From the NCBI RefSeq assembly GCF_036898095.1, contig NC_090759.1:27676406-27740405 (forward strand): 64,000 bases of DNA. Direction: 5' to 3'. This document shows positions 35,961 through 49,100 of the stretch, piece after piece; position 1 is the first letter of the stretch; every line of letters begins with the position of its first letter. A program made the position numbers and the translations under genes. This DNA is from Palaemon carinicauda. Lineage: Eukaryota; Arthropoda; Malacostraca; Decapoda; Palaemonidae. Under the pieces are notes generated by a model, which saw only the letters and a program-made list of their open reading frames with translations, did no database searches and was not told the DNA's origin.

Positions 35961-38900
35961 CTGAAATGGAATGAAAAAAAATTCATAGTATTCCATCTGA
36001 AACAATCTAATGCACCATATAATTTTTTTGCTACTTTTAGTTAATTACAAAAGTTTTGATACTTTAATCCTTTTACCCCCAAAAGGACGTACTGGTAAGT
36101 TTTCACATAACTCATCCCTTTACCCCCTGGGCGCACTGGTACGTCCTTGCAAAAAATTACTATTTACATTTTTTTTTTGCATATTTTTGATAACTTTTTG
36201 AGAAACTTCAGGCATTTTCCAAATGAATGAGACCAACCTGACCTCTCTATGACAAAAATTGAGGCTGTTAGAACAATTTAAAAAATATATATAACAAAAT
36301 GTGCTTGAAAAAAACCCCTGGGGGTTAAGGGTTGGAAAGTTCCAAATAGCCTGGGGGTAAAAGGGTTAAATTTTTTAGAAAGGCTAGTATTGTACAATAA
36401 AATATGAAGAGCATACGGCTTTGTCAAATTGGAGTATTCAAATATTGTACATTATCAATATTTCCTAAATTTAAGGTAATTAGAATGTAAATGTAATTCT
36501 CAGTTTTTGGGGCGATTCAACTACAATTCAAAGGCATCTAATTACTGTGACCAATGCAATGTACTTGTTACTCCATTGGGAACTATCAACTTTGTAGAAG
36601 TCTGTTTTGTGTTATGTGCATTTTCAAACTGCAAAAGTACCCGGTATTTCCGAGGTTTATTACTTTATCATCTTACTATCATACCTTCATAAACGTAAGT
36701 AGAGAGGTGCAACTTTATACTATATATATTCTATATATATATATATATAAAAAACTTCAAAACAGGTCTGGACTTACCCAAACGTGGGGGTTTCTACAGG
36801 CGTACCTCCAGTACCAAACTGAAATATTCTAGTGGAAGCATCCCCTGGTTTCTGAAAATATAGTTCTTAATTAGACATTTTGTTCAAACTCTGTAAGTGG
36901 TTACTAAATTATCAATGATCTCCAATAAAACAAAACAATCCGATACAACATATATTTGACCAATTTTCAATTTAGGAAGGGTAAGAAGTTGCAGGTTCAT
37001 GATTTGACAAGTGTTTCTTAGAACCAAGAATGCATTTGGAAGAAGTTTATTTTATTGTCAAAGTATTTTCTGCACACTAGGATACACCTCTTCAACTTTT
37101 CATAAAAATCAGATTAAAGCTTATATAGATTTTCTTTCTCTGGAAACAACTTAACATACAAAAGAACCTGTGAAGGTTCTTATCTATTTTCAAAACACAT
37201 TTTGATGACCAATTTGAATTGTTTACAACCTCCTACCATGGCCAACCAGAATTTCTAGAGAAAGATGTTATCTAACCATATCCTACTTGCTTGTGGAAAA
37301 TTTTATCAGAAGACAATCATTGTAATCTTCATGGCCTCAACGGCCAAAGATGCTATTATTATTATTATTAGCCAAGCTACAACCCTAGTTGGAAAAGCAA
37401 GATGCTATAAGCCCAAGGGCTCCAATAGGGAAAAATAGCCCAGTGAGGAAAGGAAATAAGGAAATAATTAAATGATGAGAACAAATTAACAATAAATAAT
37501 TCTAAAAACAGTAACGTCAAAATAGATACATCATATATAAACTATTAACGTCAAAAACAGATATTTCATATACAGTATAAACTATAAAGACTAATGTCAG
37601 CCTGGTCAATATAAAAACATTTGCTCCAACTTTAAACTTTTGAAGTTCTACTGATTCAACTACCTGATTAGGAAGATCATTCCACAACTTGGTAACAGCT
37701 AAACTGATAATGCTTATGACTCAAATTGGTAACATAAAGGAATTCTCACAGAAACCTTTCGTTATTCATCGTGGCAGACAACCGCAGAGCTTGACACTAA
37801 ATGATCAAGGAAGAAGTTTTTCTGACGATACCTTGAAGCAGAGGACAAAGAACCTGTGTCAAGTAATCCTGAATGCAATAAAATTTATGAAAGTTATAAC
37901 CTGCTAGGTTTGAGGTGATAAGGTAATCCACCAGACAAGCATAGCAACTTGAGGTTCTTATGCCTTCATACCAGTGGGATGTCTTTTCCTACAGGCAAGA
38001 ATGTCACACAAGGAAGACAGATTTCAACTAGGAACCAGTATGAATATAAGACCCAGTCTAAACCTTTTAGAAAGAATGCCTTCACTTGTCTTTCCTATGT
38101 TGCCTATTCATCATGTCCTTAAGAGATTCTGCCAAGCAAACAATGCCCCAAGATGGAAAAAAAATTTACAATGAAATACATTTGAAAAAACTAGAACAAT
38201 AGAATTCCTGTCAAGGGTAATGAATAGTCAATGTTGACAACAGGTGATGAAGCAACTTCCTCTAATAACAGCAAAAATTATAGAAAATTATGGTTAAAAA
38301 ATTATTCCAAAGGTTTTGCTAAAGCGTAATATCTCCTGACGCAGGATGCTTGTAATATCATCTCTCTTTTTTAGCATGCAGCAATAAAAATGAATAAAGA
38401 ATCACTAGAAGGGAGTTAGACAAGATCCTGATAACTGAATCAAGGTAAACTCAACAGCAGCACCTGACTTTCTACAGTTATAACAGCAGCAATGATCTAA
38501 ACATACAAATGATAATCAATGCAAAATGGAAGCAGATCATCTGAAGTGATGTGCCAATTCTTGAATTAGTAGAGAGGCAACTATGGTCTGCTAGGCTTTA
38601 AATCTACTCTCTGAGGATGATAGAACTAGTCCATCCTACATGAAAAACACAGTAACTTTCCCAAATTCATAAATACTCACTACTAATTTCTATACTATTT
38701 CTACCTCTCATCATTCAAAGTAAGCGAACTACTGGTTACGTCATAAGAAAAATAAATCCCTTTACATTTGAACAGATTGGCTTCAACAAATCACAACTCC
38801 CATGAATGTAAATAACTTCTAATTCTAATTTTATTAGATACACCACTTATTAAATCAAGCTATCAGATACCTATATAAACCTTAATATTTAAACAGGTTT

Positions 38901-41900
38901 GCTTCACAACTCAATAACTCCCATGACTGTCTAGCAAAATTCTCAAGCTGTGAGTATTAATTACATTGATTAACCTGCAGACTTTATGAAGCCAGGCTAC
39001 CACAACACCTATAACTTGCACAGTACCTTTGAATATTTCCAAAATTACTTCTGAATTCTAAAACCAAACTTTGTCAAATTATATAAGCATATAAATCATT
39101 ATAATGAATTTCCTTCAAAACATTGCACCACTTAGTCATCTTTATTTAGAAACTATCAAAAGGGAGCAGCAACCAACATCTTACACACTGCAACCATATT
39201 GTGCCAACAATTATTTTTCTCCCTTTTCATAAATACCCATATACAAAAACTATTAATACTGATACAATGTAAATTACACCGACTCTTAAATGCATTTATG
39301 ACCTAAAAAATTGGTTGTACTAATGTTCAAGAAAGTTATCCGAATATATATGTCATACTGTACTGAGCAATTGTGAAATTACACAGCAGGCTATTACTTT
39401 ACTTCCCTTGTTAATGCACCCTGGGGCATACGAAGGTTCTTTAGGAGGGAACTTTAGCTATTTGTCCCACGAGCTGCATTGCTTACTGCTATTTATTCTT
39501 TAATTGCTATTATTGTTTATATATGACATATCTGTTTTTGACGTTGTTAATAATTTATATAGGACATATCTGTTTTGACGTTGTTAATAGTTTATATAGG
39601 ACATATCTGTTTTGACGCTGTTACTGTTTTTAGAATGATATATTGTTAATTCATTCTCATCATTTATTTATTTCCTTATTTCCTTTCTTCACTGGGCTAT
39701 TTTTCCCTATTGGAGCCCTTGGGCTTATAGCATCTTGCTTTTCCAACTATTTTGTTAATCACAGCATACTAAGAAACTTTCAAATAAAACAAAATCAGTA
39801 CAGTACTTTCATAGAAAAGTCCAATGCCTCAATAATAGCAAAACCTAATTAACCCTTTTACCCCCAAGCTATTTGGAACTTTCCAACCCTTAACCACCAG
39901 GTATTTTTTTTCCAAGCACATTTTGCAATATAATTTTTTAAATTGCTCTAACAGCCTTAGTTTTTGTCATAGAGAGGTCAGGTTGGTCTCATTCTTTTGG
40001 AAAATGCCTGAAGTTTCTCATAAAATTATCAAAAATATGCAAAAAAAAATTTATAGCAGTTCTTTGCAAGGACGTACCAGTACGTCCATGGGGGTAAAGA
40101 GATGAGTTTTGTGAAACGTACCAGTATGTCCATTGGGGGGTAAAAGGGTTAAAGACTTTCTATATATTGATCATATTAAGTCTCAAACCAAATCATTCTA
40201 ATAATTCAACAAACCCATTCACATTCACTAATATAATTTTATGAATTAGTTGGATAAAACAACTGTATCACATAGCTAGGCTCTAACAGGGGTTACATAA
40301 GGCATTTATTCGTACTATAATTAGCAATGTAATCAATCATGAGTCTTTTTATAGTTTATATGTGATAAATCTGTTTTTGACGTTGTTAATAGTTTATATA
40401 GGACATATCTGTTTTGACATTGTTACTGTTTTTGGAATGATTTATTGTTAATTTATTAACATCATTTATTTATTTCCTTATTTCCTTTCCTCACTGGGCT
40501 ATTTTTCCCTATTGGAGCCCTTGGGCCTATAGCATCTTGCTTTTCCAACTAGGGTTGTAGCTTGGCTAGTAATAATAATAACAACAATAATAATAATAAT
40601 AGAATGTCTCAAGTTTTTGGGAAGACTAGTAAAGGTATATATAAGATAAAAAAATAAAACGACTTAAATCATATACAGTTTAGTTATAGCTATTCATTGA
40701 ATATGGAAAAAGCCTGAGATAACCTGAAGCTTGTATGACAAAAATAACTTTAAAAAATACCCTTCCTCCACTAACCTAAACGCACAAAGACAGGAATCCT
40801 TGAATTTCAGTTTTAGTACTTTTAATATTTCAAGCTTAATTCAAATTGGATTTATGAATTTGCGTAATGCAGCTCAGAACTGGGGCCTGTGTGGACCCTC
40901 AACACTCAAATGAGGGAAATTCTACAGTTAGAATAAATAGGAAAAGTTGATAGATGCTGGATTGGAGAAAAAAAAAAAAAGTGGGAACGGAGGTAAGTAG
41001 GACATGAGGTAAGAGAGAAGTTGGGGGCTGAAGGAATGCTGCTAAGATCCTCATGTAATGGCTATAGGCACCAAGTAAGGTGCATTGACAGTACTAATTC
41101 CCTACAATGTCAGCGATCCATCCTTCAGTCACAGACACTTTGAATGCCTGATTTAGGTAGGGGACATAAGTCACACAAGACAGATAGAGTTTTGTTGTGA
41201 GGCAGGGGTATGAAAAACAACCGAAGGACGTCACTGAATCCCAATGTGGTATGGCCCTTCCTCACAATCCCCACTAAAGCCATGAGGAAGAATAACTTCA
41301 ATGTTATCAAGGGCTCATACCGTGGGCAGAGCACAGTTTTGCACCAATGTATCCATGTTATAACTAGGTGGTCAGAGCGTACATTTTGAGCAAACTTTCT
41401 TTTTGAGTTTAGTCAAACCAATCTATAATGGCAGTTCCATCATTAATCCTTCAAGACCACAAATAAACACTATTTTCTTTAATTACAAAGGCAGAGTGAG
41501 AGTGGGGCTGAGACAGGGATGTGTGATGTCGCCGTGGTTGTTTAACTTGTATGATGATGGAGTGGTGAGAGAGGTGAATGCTTGAGTGCTTGGACGAGGA
41601 TTAAAACTGGTAGACGAGAATGACCTTGAATGGGAGGTAAATAAGCTGTTGTTTGCGGATGATACTGTACTGGTTGCAGACACAGAAGAGAAGCTTGGAC
41701 GATTAGTGACAGAATTTGGAAGAATGTGTGAGAGAAGGAAGTTGAGAGTTAATGTGGGTAAGAGTAAGGTTATGAGATGTACGAGAAGGGAAGGTGGTGC
41801 AAGGTTGAATGTCATGGTGAATGGAGAGTTACTTGAGGAGGTGGATCAGTTCAAGTACTTGGGGTCTGTTGTTGCAGCAAATGGTGGAGTGGAAGCAGAT

Positions 41901-44900
41901 GTACGTCAGAGTGTGAATGAAGGTTGCAAAGTGTTGGGGGCAGTTAAGGGAGTAGTAAAAAATAGAGGGTTGGGCATGAATGTAAAGAGAGTTCTATATG
42001 AGAAAGTGATTGTACCAACTGTGATGTATGGATCGGAGTTGTGGGGAATGAAAGTGATGGAGAGACAGAAATTGAATGTGTTTGAGATGAAGTGTCTAAG
42101 GAGTATGGCTGGTGTATCTCGAGTAGATAGGGTTAGGAACGAAGTGGTGAGAGTGAGAACGGGTGTAAGAAATGAGTTAGCAGCTAGAGTGGATATGAAT
42201 GTGTTGAGGTGGTTTGGCCATGTTGAGAGAATGGAAAATGGATGTCTGCTAAAGAAGGTGATGAATGCAAGAGTTGATGGGAGAAGTACTAGAGGAAGGC
42301 CAAGGTTTGGGTGGATGGATGGAGTGAAGGAAGCTCTGGGTGATAGGAGGATAGATGTGAGCGAGGCAAGAGAGCGTGCTAGAAATAGGAATGAATGGCG
42401 AGCGATTGTGACGCAGTTCCGGTAGGCCCTGCTGCTGCCTCCGATGCCTTAGATGACCGCGGAGGTAGCAGCAGTAGGGGATTCAGCATTATGAAGCTTC
42501 ATCTGTGGTGGATAATGTGGGAGGGTGGGCTGTGACACCCTAGCAGTACCAGTTGAACTTGGTTGAGTCCCTTGTTAGGCTGGGAGGAACGTAGAGAGTA
42601 GAGGTCCCCTTCTTGTTTTTGTTTCTTTGTTGATGTCGGCTACCCCCCAAAATTGGGGGAAGTGCCATGGTATATGTATGTATGTATGTACAAAGGCAGA
42701 GTTCACTATTACTGGAACAACTGCATCAACTATAGAAATGAAGGGAATATCCCTTGCTTAAAGTTTGTAATATAAACTCTACATGGTTTGATGATGGCCC
42801 CAACAGTGACCTCTGAATTTACTTTGCCACTGACAATAGATAACTTCCAAGCATGATGTGACTGTCTGAGAAGCCTCCTAAATAAAAGCAGGAACACACA
42901 ATCCAAGGTACACAAAAGAAACTTGCGAACCATCCATGCTAAAGACAAAGAGCTGTCAGAATCATACTTGTATTCAGCAACCCTCACAGCTTGTCTAGTA
43001 CCTAATATATCAAACGCAAATCACAGCAATTAAGCTCTCTAACACTGGGTCCAGATGAGCAAAACAAAATGAAGAGATCTTGTTCAAAAACTGTGGCAAA
43101 GAGGTTCACCTGAAAAACGACCCATAATATTCCTAAAGTTTGGCAAACCATAGTGTCAAGAGACCAATCTGACGTGAAGATATAGACCTATTCAGTGCCT
43201 GTAATTGTATTTCAAGCCACCCTAGAAAATACTTTACTACAGGACTGAGGACTCTTGTCCCTTTGTCCACCTCAGGTCAAGTGAATATGCTCCTTCTTTC
43301 TTACACGATTGAAAGGTAACTCAGATCAAGCATCCTTTAAGCCTGAGGTATGCCATAGCTTGTCCAATACGAGGCAACTTCAAGATAATGTACAATCTAA
43401 TCTCTTTCTCATTACTTGAAACTCCATAACTAAGGCAACCTTGGCTGTGACAGTCATCCAAAAAAATTATCTTGTATAGAAGCCTACGTGTGCCAGACTG
43501 CAACAGAAGATCCCTCATAAGCTACTCAAAATTTAATAGTTGGCATTCAATAAGTGGGGCCAAGGCTTAACACCACTTTGCAAGGTATAATTGAAGGGAA
43601 CAAAGCCATACTTGGCTTTTGGACCCAATTTCTCTAATGACATCAAATGACTGAGGACACCCTACCATGAATTGGCAGTCGGCCATTAATTCCTCTAGAT
43701 ATACTGAGTAAACATTGCAATTATTTTTTTTTACTATTATAAGAAGGCCAAAACAATGCTCTTCTGCCAACAATCTTATGTAGAGAAGTCTGTACCAACA
43801 ATGGCAGACAATATAATTTCTTCCAATTGGTCTTGAGGCACAAAAACAGATCTGTACACGATAAACACTAAATCGAGAAATCTTGGTGGGATCCTCATTT
43901 CCTTCAAGGGTGAGACACTTGACAAATACTGAGGTAGACACAGTAGCTTGAATAACTGGAGACACTACAGGAAATCTGGTTATCCAAAGGCATCTGGTCA
44001 AAGCCAGAGGAAGAAGGATGGATCAAGAGGGACACCACCACCTCATAGAACAATAATCACAGTCATCACTCAAGGAGTGCAGGACAAATTAACAAGATGA
44101 CACTGAGCTAATTCATAAGTAGCTCTATAGCATTGATAATTTCTTTCTCCAAACACCTGAAGAGCATTTGAGGAAAAACTTGAACAAGACTTCAGAATAT
44201 ATAGGTAAGGGTTGGAAAGACCTTCAATCCAAAAACCATCCAAGCCAGTGCTGAACATTGTAATCAACCAGACAAGATACAGGTGCTAAATTTCATACCA
44301 CAATAGGGCAACGACAGGTCCATGTCTGCAGTAGTAGCAGCAGCAGCCATGGACACTGTCAACAAAGTAAGATGAGTAATGACACATAACAGCCCAGTTA
44401 CTGTAAGGGAAGGATTCATACCTTGGATTTAGAACACTTTTAGGAGCTGAATGCAGGTAAAAGGAAGAGACTTGTATTATTATTAATATTACTAGCTAAG
44501 CTACAACCCTATTTGGAAAACCAAGATGCTATACGTGCAAGGGCTCCATAGGTAAAAAAAAGCCCAATGAGGATAGGAAATAAACACTACAAAAGTAGTA
44601 TAATGAAATTAAAATATTTTTAGAACAGTAACAATATTAAAATAGATCTTTCATATATAAACTAAAAGAGGAATTGAAATACGATAGAATAGTGTGCCCC
44701 AGTGTACCCTTAAGCAGGAATGCATCAAAGATAAGGCCACCACAACAAACATGGGCAGAATGTATGTTAACAAACTGACACAAGGTATTCAATACCCTAA
44801 ATTTTATAACATCACTACACAACATACAAAATCAGAACCAATAGCAGTTGCAGTCTGCAAAACACAGAAAATCAAGTGAAAGAAATTGTATTTAAATTAT

Positions 44901-46105
44901 TAGATGTTTAGAAGTGTTATACAAAATTACAAAAGTATCACATTGGAAAAAAAAATTATATAATTGTATGAACAGGCTAGGTTAAATGACTTAGAATTTT
45001 GATCAACTTCAGTAACTAAAATAAAAAATATTAACCCCAATGGGGGAATGGGAGAAAACTACCAACAATTACCCAAAATGTAAGCCATGCAGGCAGACCA
45101 CCAGGTAAAATTACAAACTAAATGTGAATGAGACATTAAAATAAAGTGATAGGAATGAATGACTTGCAACGTGACTGTAACTGAAAACAACAATGTCAAC
45201 TAAACATCCAGCAGAGCAGAGAGAAAAGTAAGTCGCTTCAGTAGGCAGGAAGTATCAGAGTGAAAATCTGGATTGTGTCTGTTGAGGCTAAAACTACCTT
45301 AATCACAAAATTATATACTTATTTGTGTCTGTTGAGGCTAAAATTATAATATTAATTGGGTTGCATGAAACAAAATTATATTATTGGGTAGTCAGAGATT
45401 AGTCTTGGAACAATTTCCTTATGATCACATAAATATCACAAATTTTAAGTAATTTGTATTTTTCCTAACAGTACTTAACATAAGCTGCCCCTACACGACG
45501 AACACAGAGGAGAAGGGTAGGAAAGGGTATAGAATGAACACAATGGGTCCACGTGAGACACAAAGGGTCGCATTGGGTAAGGAGAGAGCGTCGAGATGTT
45601 ATCGCGACGCGACCAGAGAACTTACTAGAGATCGAGACCTGAGCAAGCATGCTCTCTGACCCGGGGTTAGCCTCAGGGCATGTATCACTCCACCTGAGGT
45701 TACCCCTCATAGAAAACGGGACTAGGGTAAACTACACAAAACTCTGGTCGGTTGGGAGGAGATCCCAGATACTCCTAAGAAAGTAGTTCGAGGTAAGTAC
45801 TCCGTGTTGGAACAAACTGAAATTCCAACAATGAATATTTTGTCTTTTACAAGTAGTCTTATTGATTAAAATTACAGACATGAGTCTTTTTGTAGTTTAT
45901 TTATGACATATTTGTTTTTGATGTTGTTAATAGTTTATATATGACATGTCTGTTTTGACGTTGTTACTTATTTCAGAATGATTTATTGTTAATTTGTTCT
46001 CTTCATTTATTTATTTCCTTATTTCCTTTCCTCACTGGGCTAATTTTCCCTGTTGGAGCCCCTGGGCTTATAGCATCTTGCTTTTCCAACTAGGGTTGTA
46101 GCTTG

Positions 46106-46163
<58 letters not shown>

Positions 46164-49100
46164 GGACATTGACAATGTGTGCCCTAATGGAATTTCTATA
46201 ATCCCGTTGACAAATATCTAAGAGTAAGTTCATTCCCAATAATAAATTCAACATGGGAAAAGATATTAGTGACGACACCTTAATATGTGCACTCTCATTT
46301 TAAGTTAATCATCTACGATCATTCATAAATTAATTATTTGCAAGGAAACCTAGAACAAGTAAAATATCTTGTTCTAATTATGATTCTAGATGCACAAAAG
46401 ATTTTCTTTAGTTTTATAAGAATATAGAAGTCATTAAGGAGGGCATATATTAAGCGTCTTTTTAATGTTAGTGGGTGTCTTATCTACTGGTAACACATAC
46501 ACACACCTCAAAACTATATGAAATGAGATTAGTTTTTTATCTTACCTGACCAAACTTGAATGCTGAAGCAGTAGTGTCGCCCCGAGAAAAGTTGAATGCA
46601 TTTGCCACTGCAGCAGCCTGACCAAAATCATAGCCTGCAGCTGACTTCTTGGGACCTTGTCCAAATGCAAACGCCGATGTTGAATTATTGCTACCAAATG
46701 CAGCTGTACCACTAAATGCAGGTGCTGCTGCTGCATTACCAAATGAGGGAGCTGGGGCTGTGGCAGCTGGCACAGGATTATTATTGTGACCAAACTGGAA
46801 AGGTGTCCCAACATTACATGTTGGTGCTGGTGCTCCAAAGGCTGGGGTAGATGTAGGGGATGGTCCAAATGCTGTCAAGGTATTTTCTTTGCTCCCAAAA
46901 GTGAAGAGTTGGGGAGCTTTGGAGTTAACATTATTATTGGTTAAGGTGCTTGAAGACCCAAAGGCTAACTTTTTGGAAGGCTCCTCACTGTCTGCTGACT
47001 CGGTTTTAGAGCCAAAGGTAAACGATGGCACTCGTGCTGAAGACTTGGCTTCGTCATTGACTGGAGAAAATGGAAAGGTAGGTAAAGCATTTGACTTCGT
47101 AACTTCTGGTCCAATTGTAAAGCTATTACCTGTGATAGAGGTGGATTCTCCTGTTTTATTTCCAAAGATAAGAGATGGAGCTGACACTTTTGAACTTCCA
47201 AAGGTAGGAGTAATGTTCTTTGATTCTCCATCATTATGCAATGAGGACAAGGCATTATTAAAAACTGGGAGCTTGGTGACACTGTCCCCCTCCGGTTTTT
47301 CTATTTTATTTCCAAACGTGAATATACTGGTAGAGGCGTCCTTCGGTTTAAGAACATCTGCCACACTCCCAGACTTCAATTCTGAAGCTGGTTTAATTTC
47401 AGAAGAACTACTTTTTTCATCGTTATCATTTTTCCGCTTCAACCCTGCCCCAAAAGAAAATGGTGTATCCGAACTACCCACTTTAAAATTAAAACCCGAT
47501 TTGGTGGCATTTTCCGAATCAGACTTGTTTTCTGTTAACTTATTTGATGAAAAATTAAAATTTGGAACTTTCCTATCAGTTTCTTTCGTTTTGTCAGTGG
47601 ACTTCACTCCAAATGTAAAACCACTACTACTACTACTGCTGCTACTAAAACCCTCAGATTTTTCTTTATTAGACTTGTCACTTGCAACACCTTTTGAACT
47701 CTCAGTCAAAGCACTTTTATTAACCTCCTCACTCACACCAAATTTAAACCCGCCACTTACTTTGCTATTACTTTCGTTCGTATTTTTGGCACTCACCCCA
47801 AAACTGAACCCACTAGATTTAACCTCTGACTGTGAGTTACTAACACCAAACTTAAAAGTAGAACTTGTGGAAGAGTCATTTGTATTTACACCAAACCTGA
47901 AGTTACCTGTTATAGCTTGGGACACAGCCACAGCACCTGGCTTAGGAGTTTCACAAGATATACATTTACTAGCGTCACTGTTATTACGGACTAAACACGT
48001 GGCACATTCCCATTCACCTTTCGCTTTGGCAAACATGGAGCCAAACCCTAAATTAGTTTTTTCCTCTTTGTTCTCTAAAACTTTGCTACTATTGTCTTGT
48101 GATGAAAGTTCACTTTTACTACCTGGTTTGGGGGTTTCACACGCAACACACTTATTACTTGTGTCTTTATTTCTTACCATACACATTTCACACTCCCATT
48201 CATTATCAGACTTTTTAAACGCATTACCCCACCCCCCGGCTATACTATTAAATGCAGGTGGCGGCTCCACCAATGCATTAACTATGTGACTACCAGTGTT
48301 TGAAACTGAATTAACTGCTGATTTAGGAGTCTCACAAGCTATACATTTTTCAGCCGTATTTTTATTTCTAATCATACACACACTACATTCCCATTCATCA
48401 CTGGATTTCATAAAAGAACTAAACCCTTGAAACACTTGGGAGGACTCTGTTTTCTTAGACACATTATTAATGGTACTACTTTGTTCTGCACCCAACCCTG
48501 AATTGTTTTCACCGTTCTTTGTTACAGAGGCATCTGCTGCCACAGATTGTGTATCTATGCTATTAAAAAAAGGCTTAACCGAAGAATTCTCTTTCATCGT
48601 CTTTTCCGGGGACATACTTTTTGGCTTAAGAATATCTAATATGCTTCCCTCCTTTAATTTTGATACACTGGAGGTCTTATCCTTTTTAATAACTTCTTTT
48701 AATTTAGGTGCAGACCCAGAGCTGCAATTAAATAGCAAGGGCATCGACGGAACAGCAAGAGCGGAAGAATCCAAGTCATTGACATTTTCATGGCCAACTG
48801 CTGCTGGGCTACTAAAGGTAAATACAGGCAGGCTTGTAGTAACATCAGAAGGGACTTTACTACCGCCATGCACAACTTCTGGAGATGCAAATTTAAATCC
48901 TCCTGAATTTGCAGCAGGACTATTACTAAGAGCTGAGGTAAAATCAATCTTCGGAAGTGATGACATTGTGAGGGTTACTGTTGGTAAGTTAAGATCTTCC
49001 GGAACATCATTGTCATCATCCTGCCGATTGGATGTCCTGCCACTGTTGACCACTTTACTTTTTACTTTCCCACCTACTTTCTTGGAGCCACTGCAAGAGA

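Larger units (their letters stand above)
36852..46545 (-). other. Nup153 intron of 9694 bp
   Basis: This intron separates the large FG exon from the last two small exons. It holds LINE-A copies (37353, 39510, 40335, 44475, 45880), a 5'-truncated LINE-B (41497), a TTAA MITE (39853) and a partial inverted-terminus repeat (45432). No independent gene is recognised inside it. The stretches 37701-39509 and 42703-44474 hold nothing I can name. Confidence 0.85.

Noticed and set aside
41586..42425. Host gene of 279 codons inside the Nup153 intron
   Set aside because: It carries a reverse-transcriptase FADD motif, has a second copy at 55496-56179, and is flanked by a target-site duplication.
46889..48289. 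Long (466-codon) plus-strand open frame antisense to Nup153
   Set aside because: It is the mirror of the low-complexity serine/lysine/FG-rich coding strand. It is rich in leucine runs, has no domain or splice logic, and the minus strand is firmly identified.
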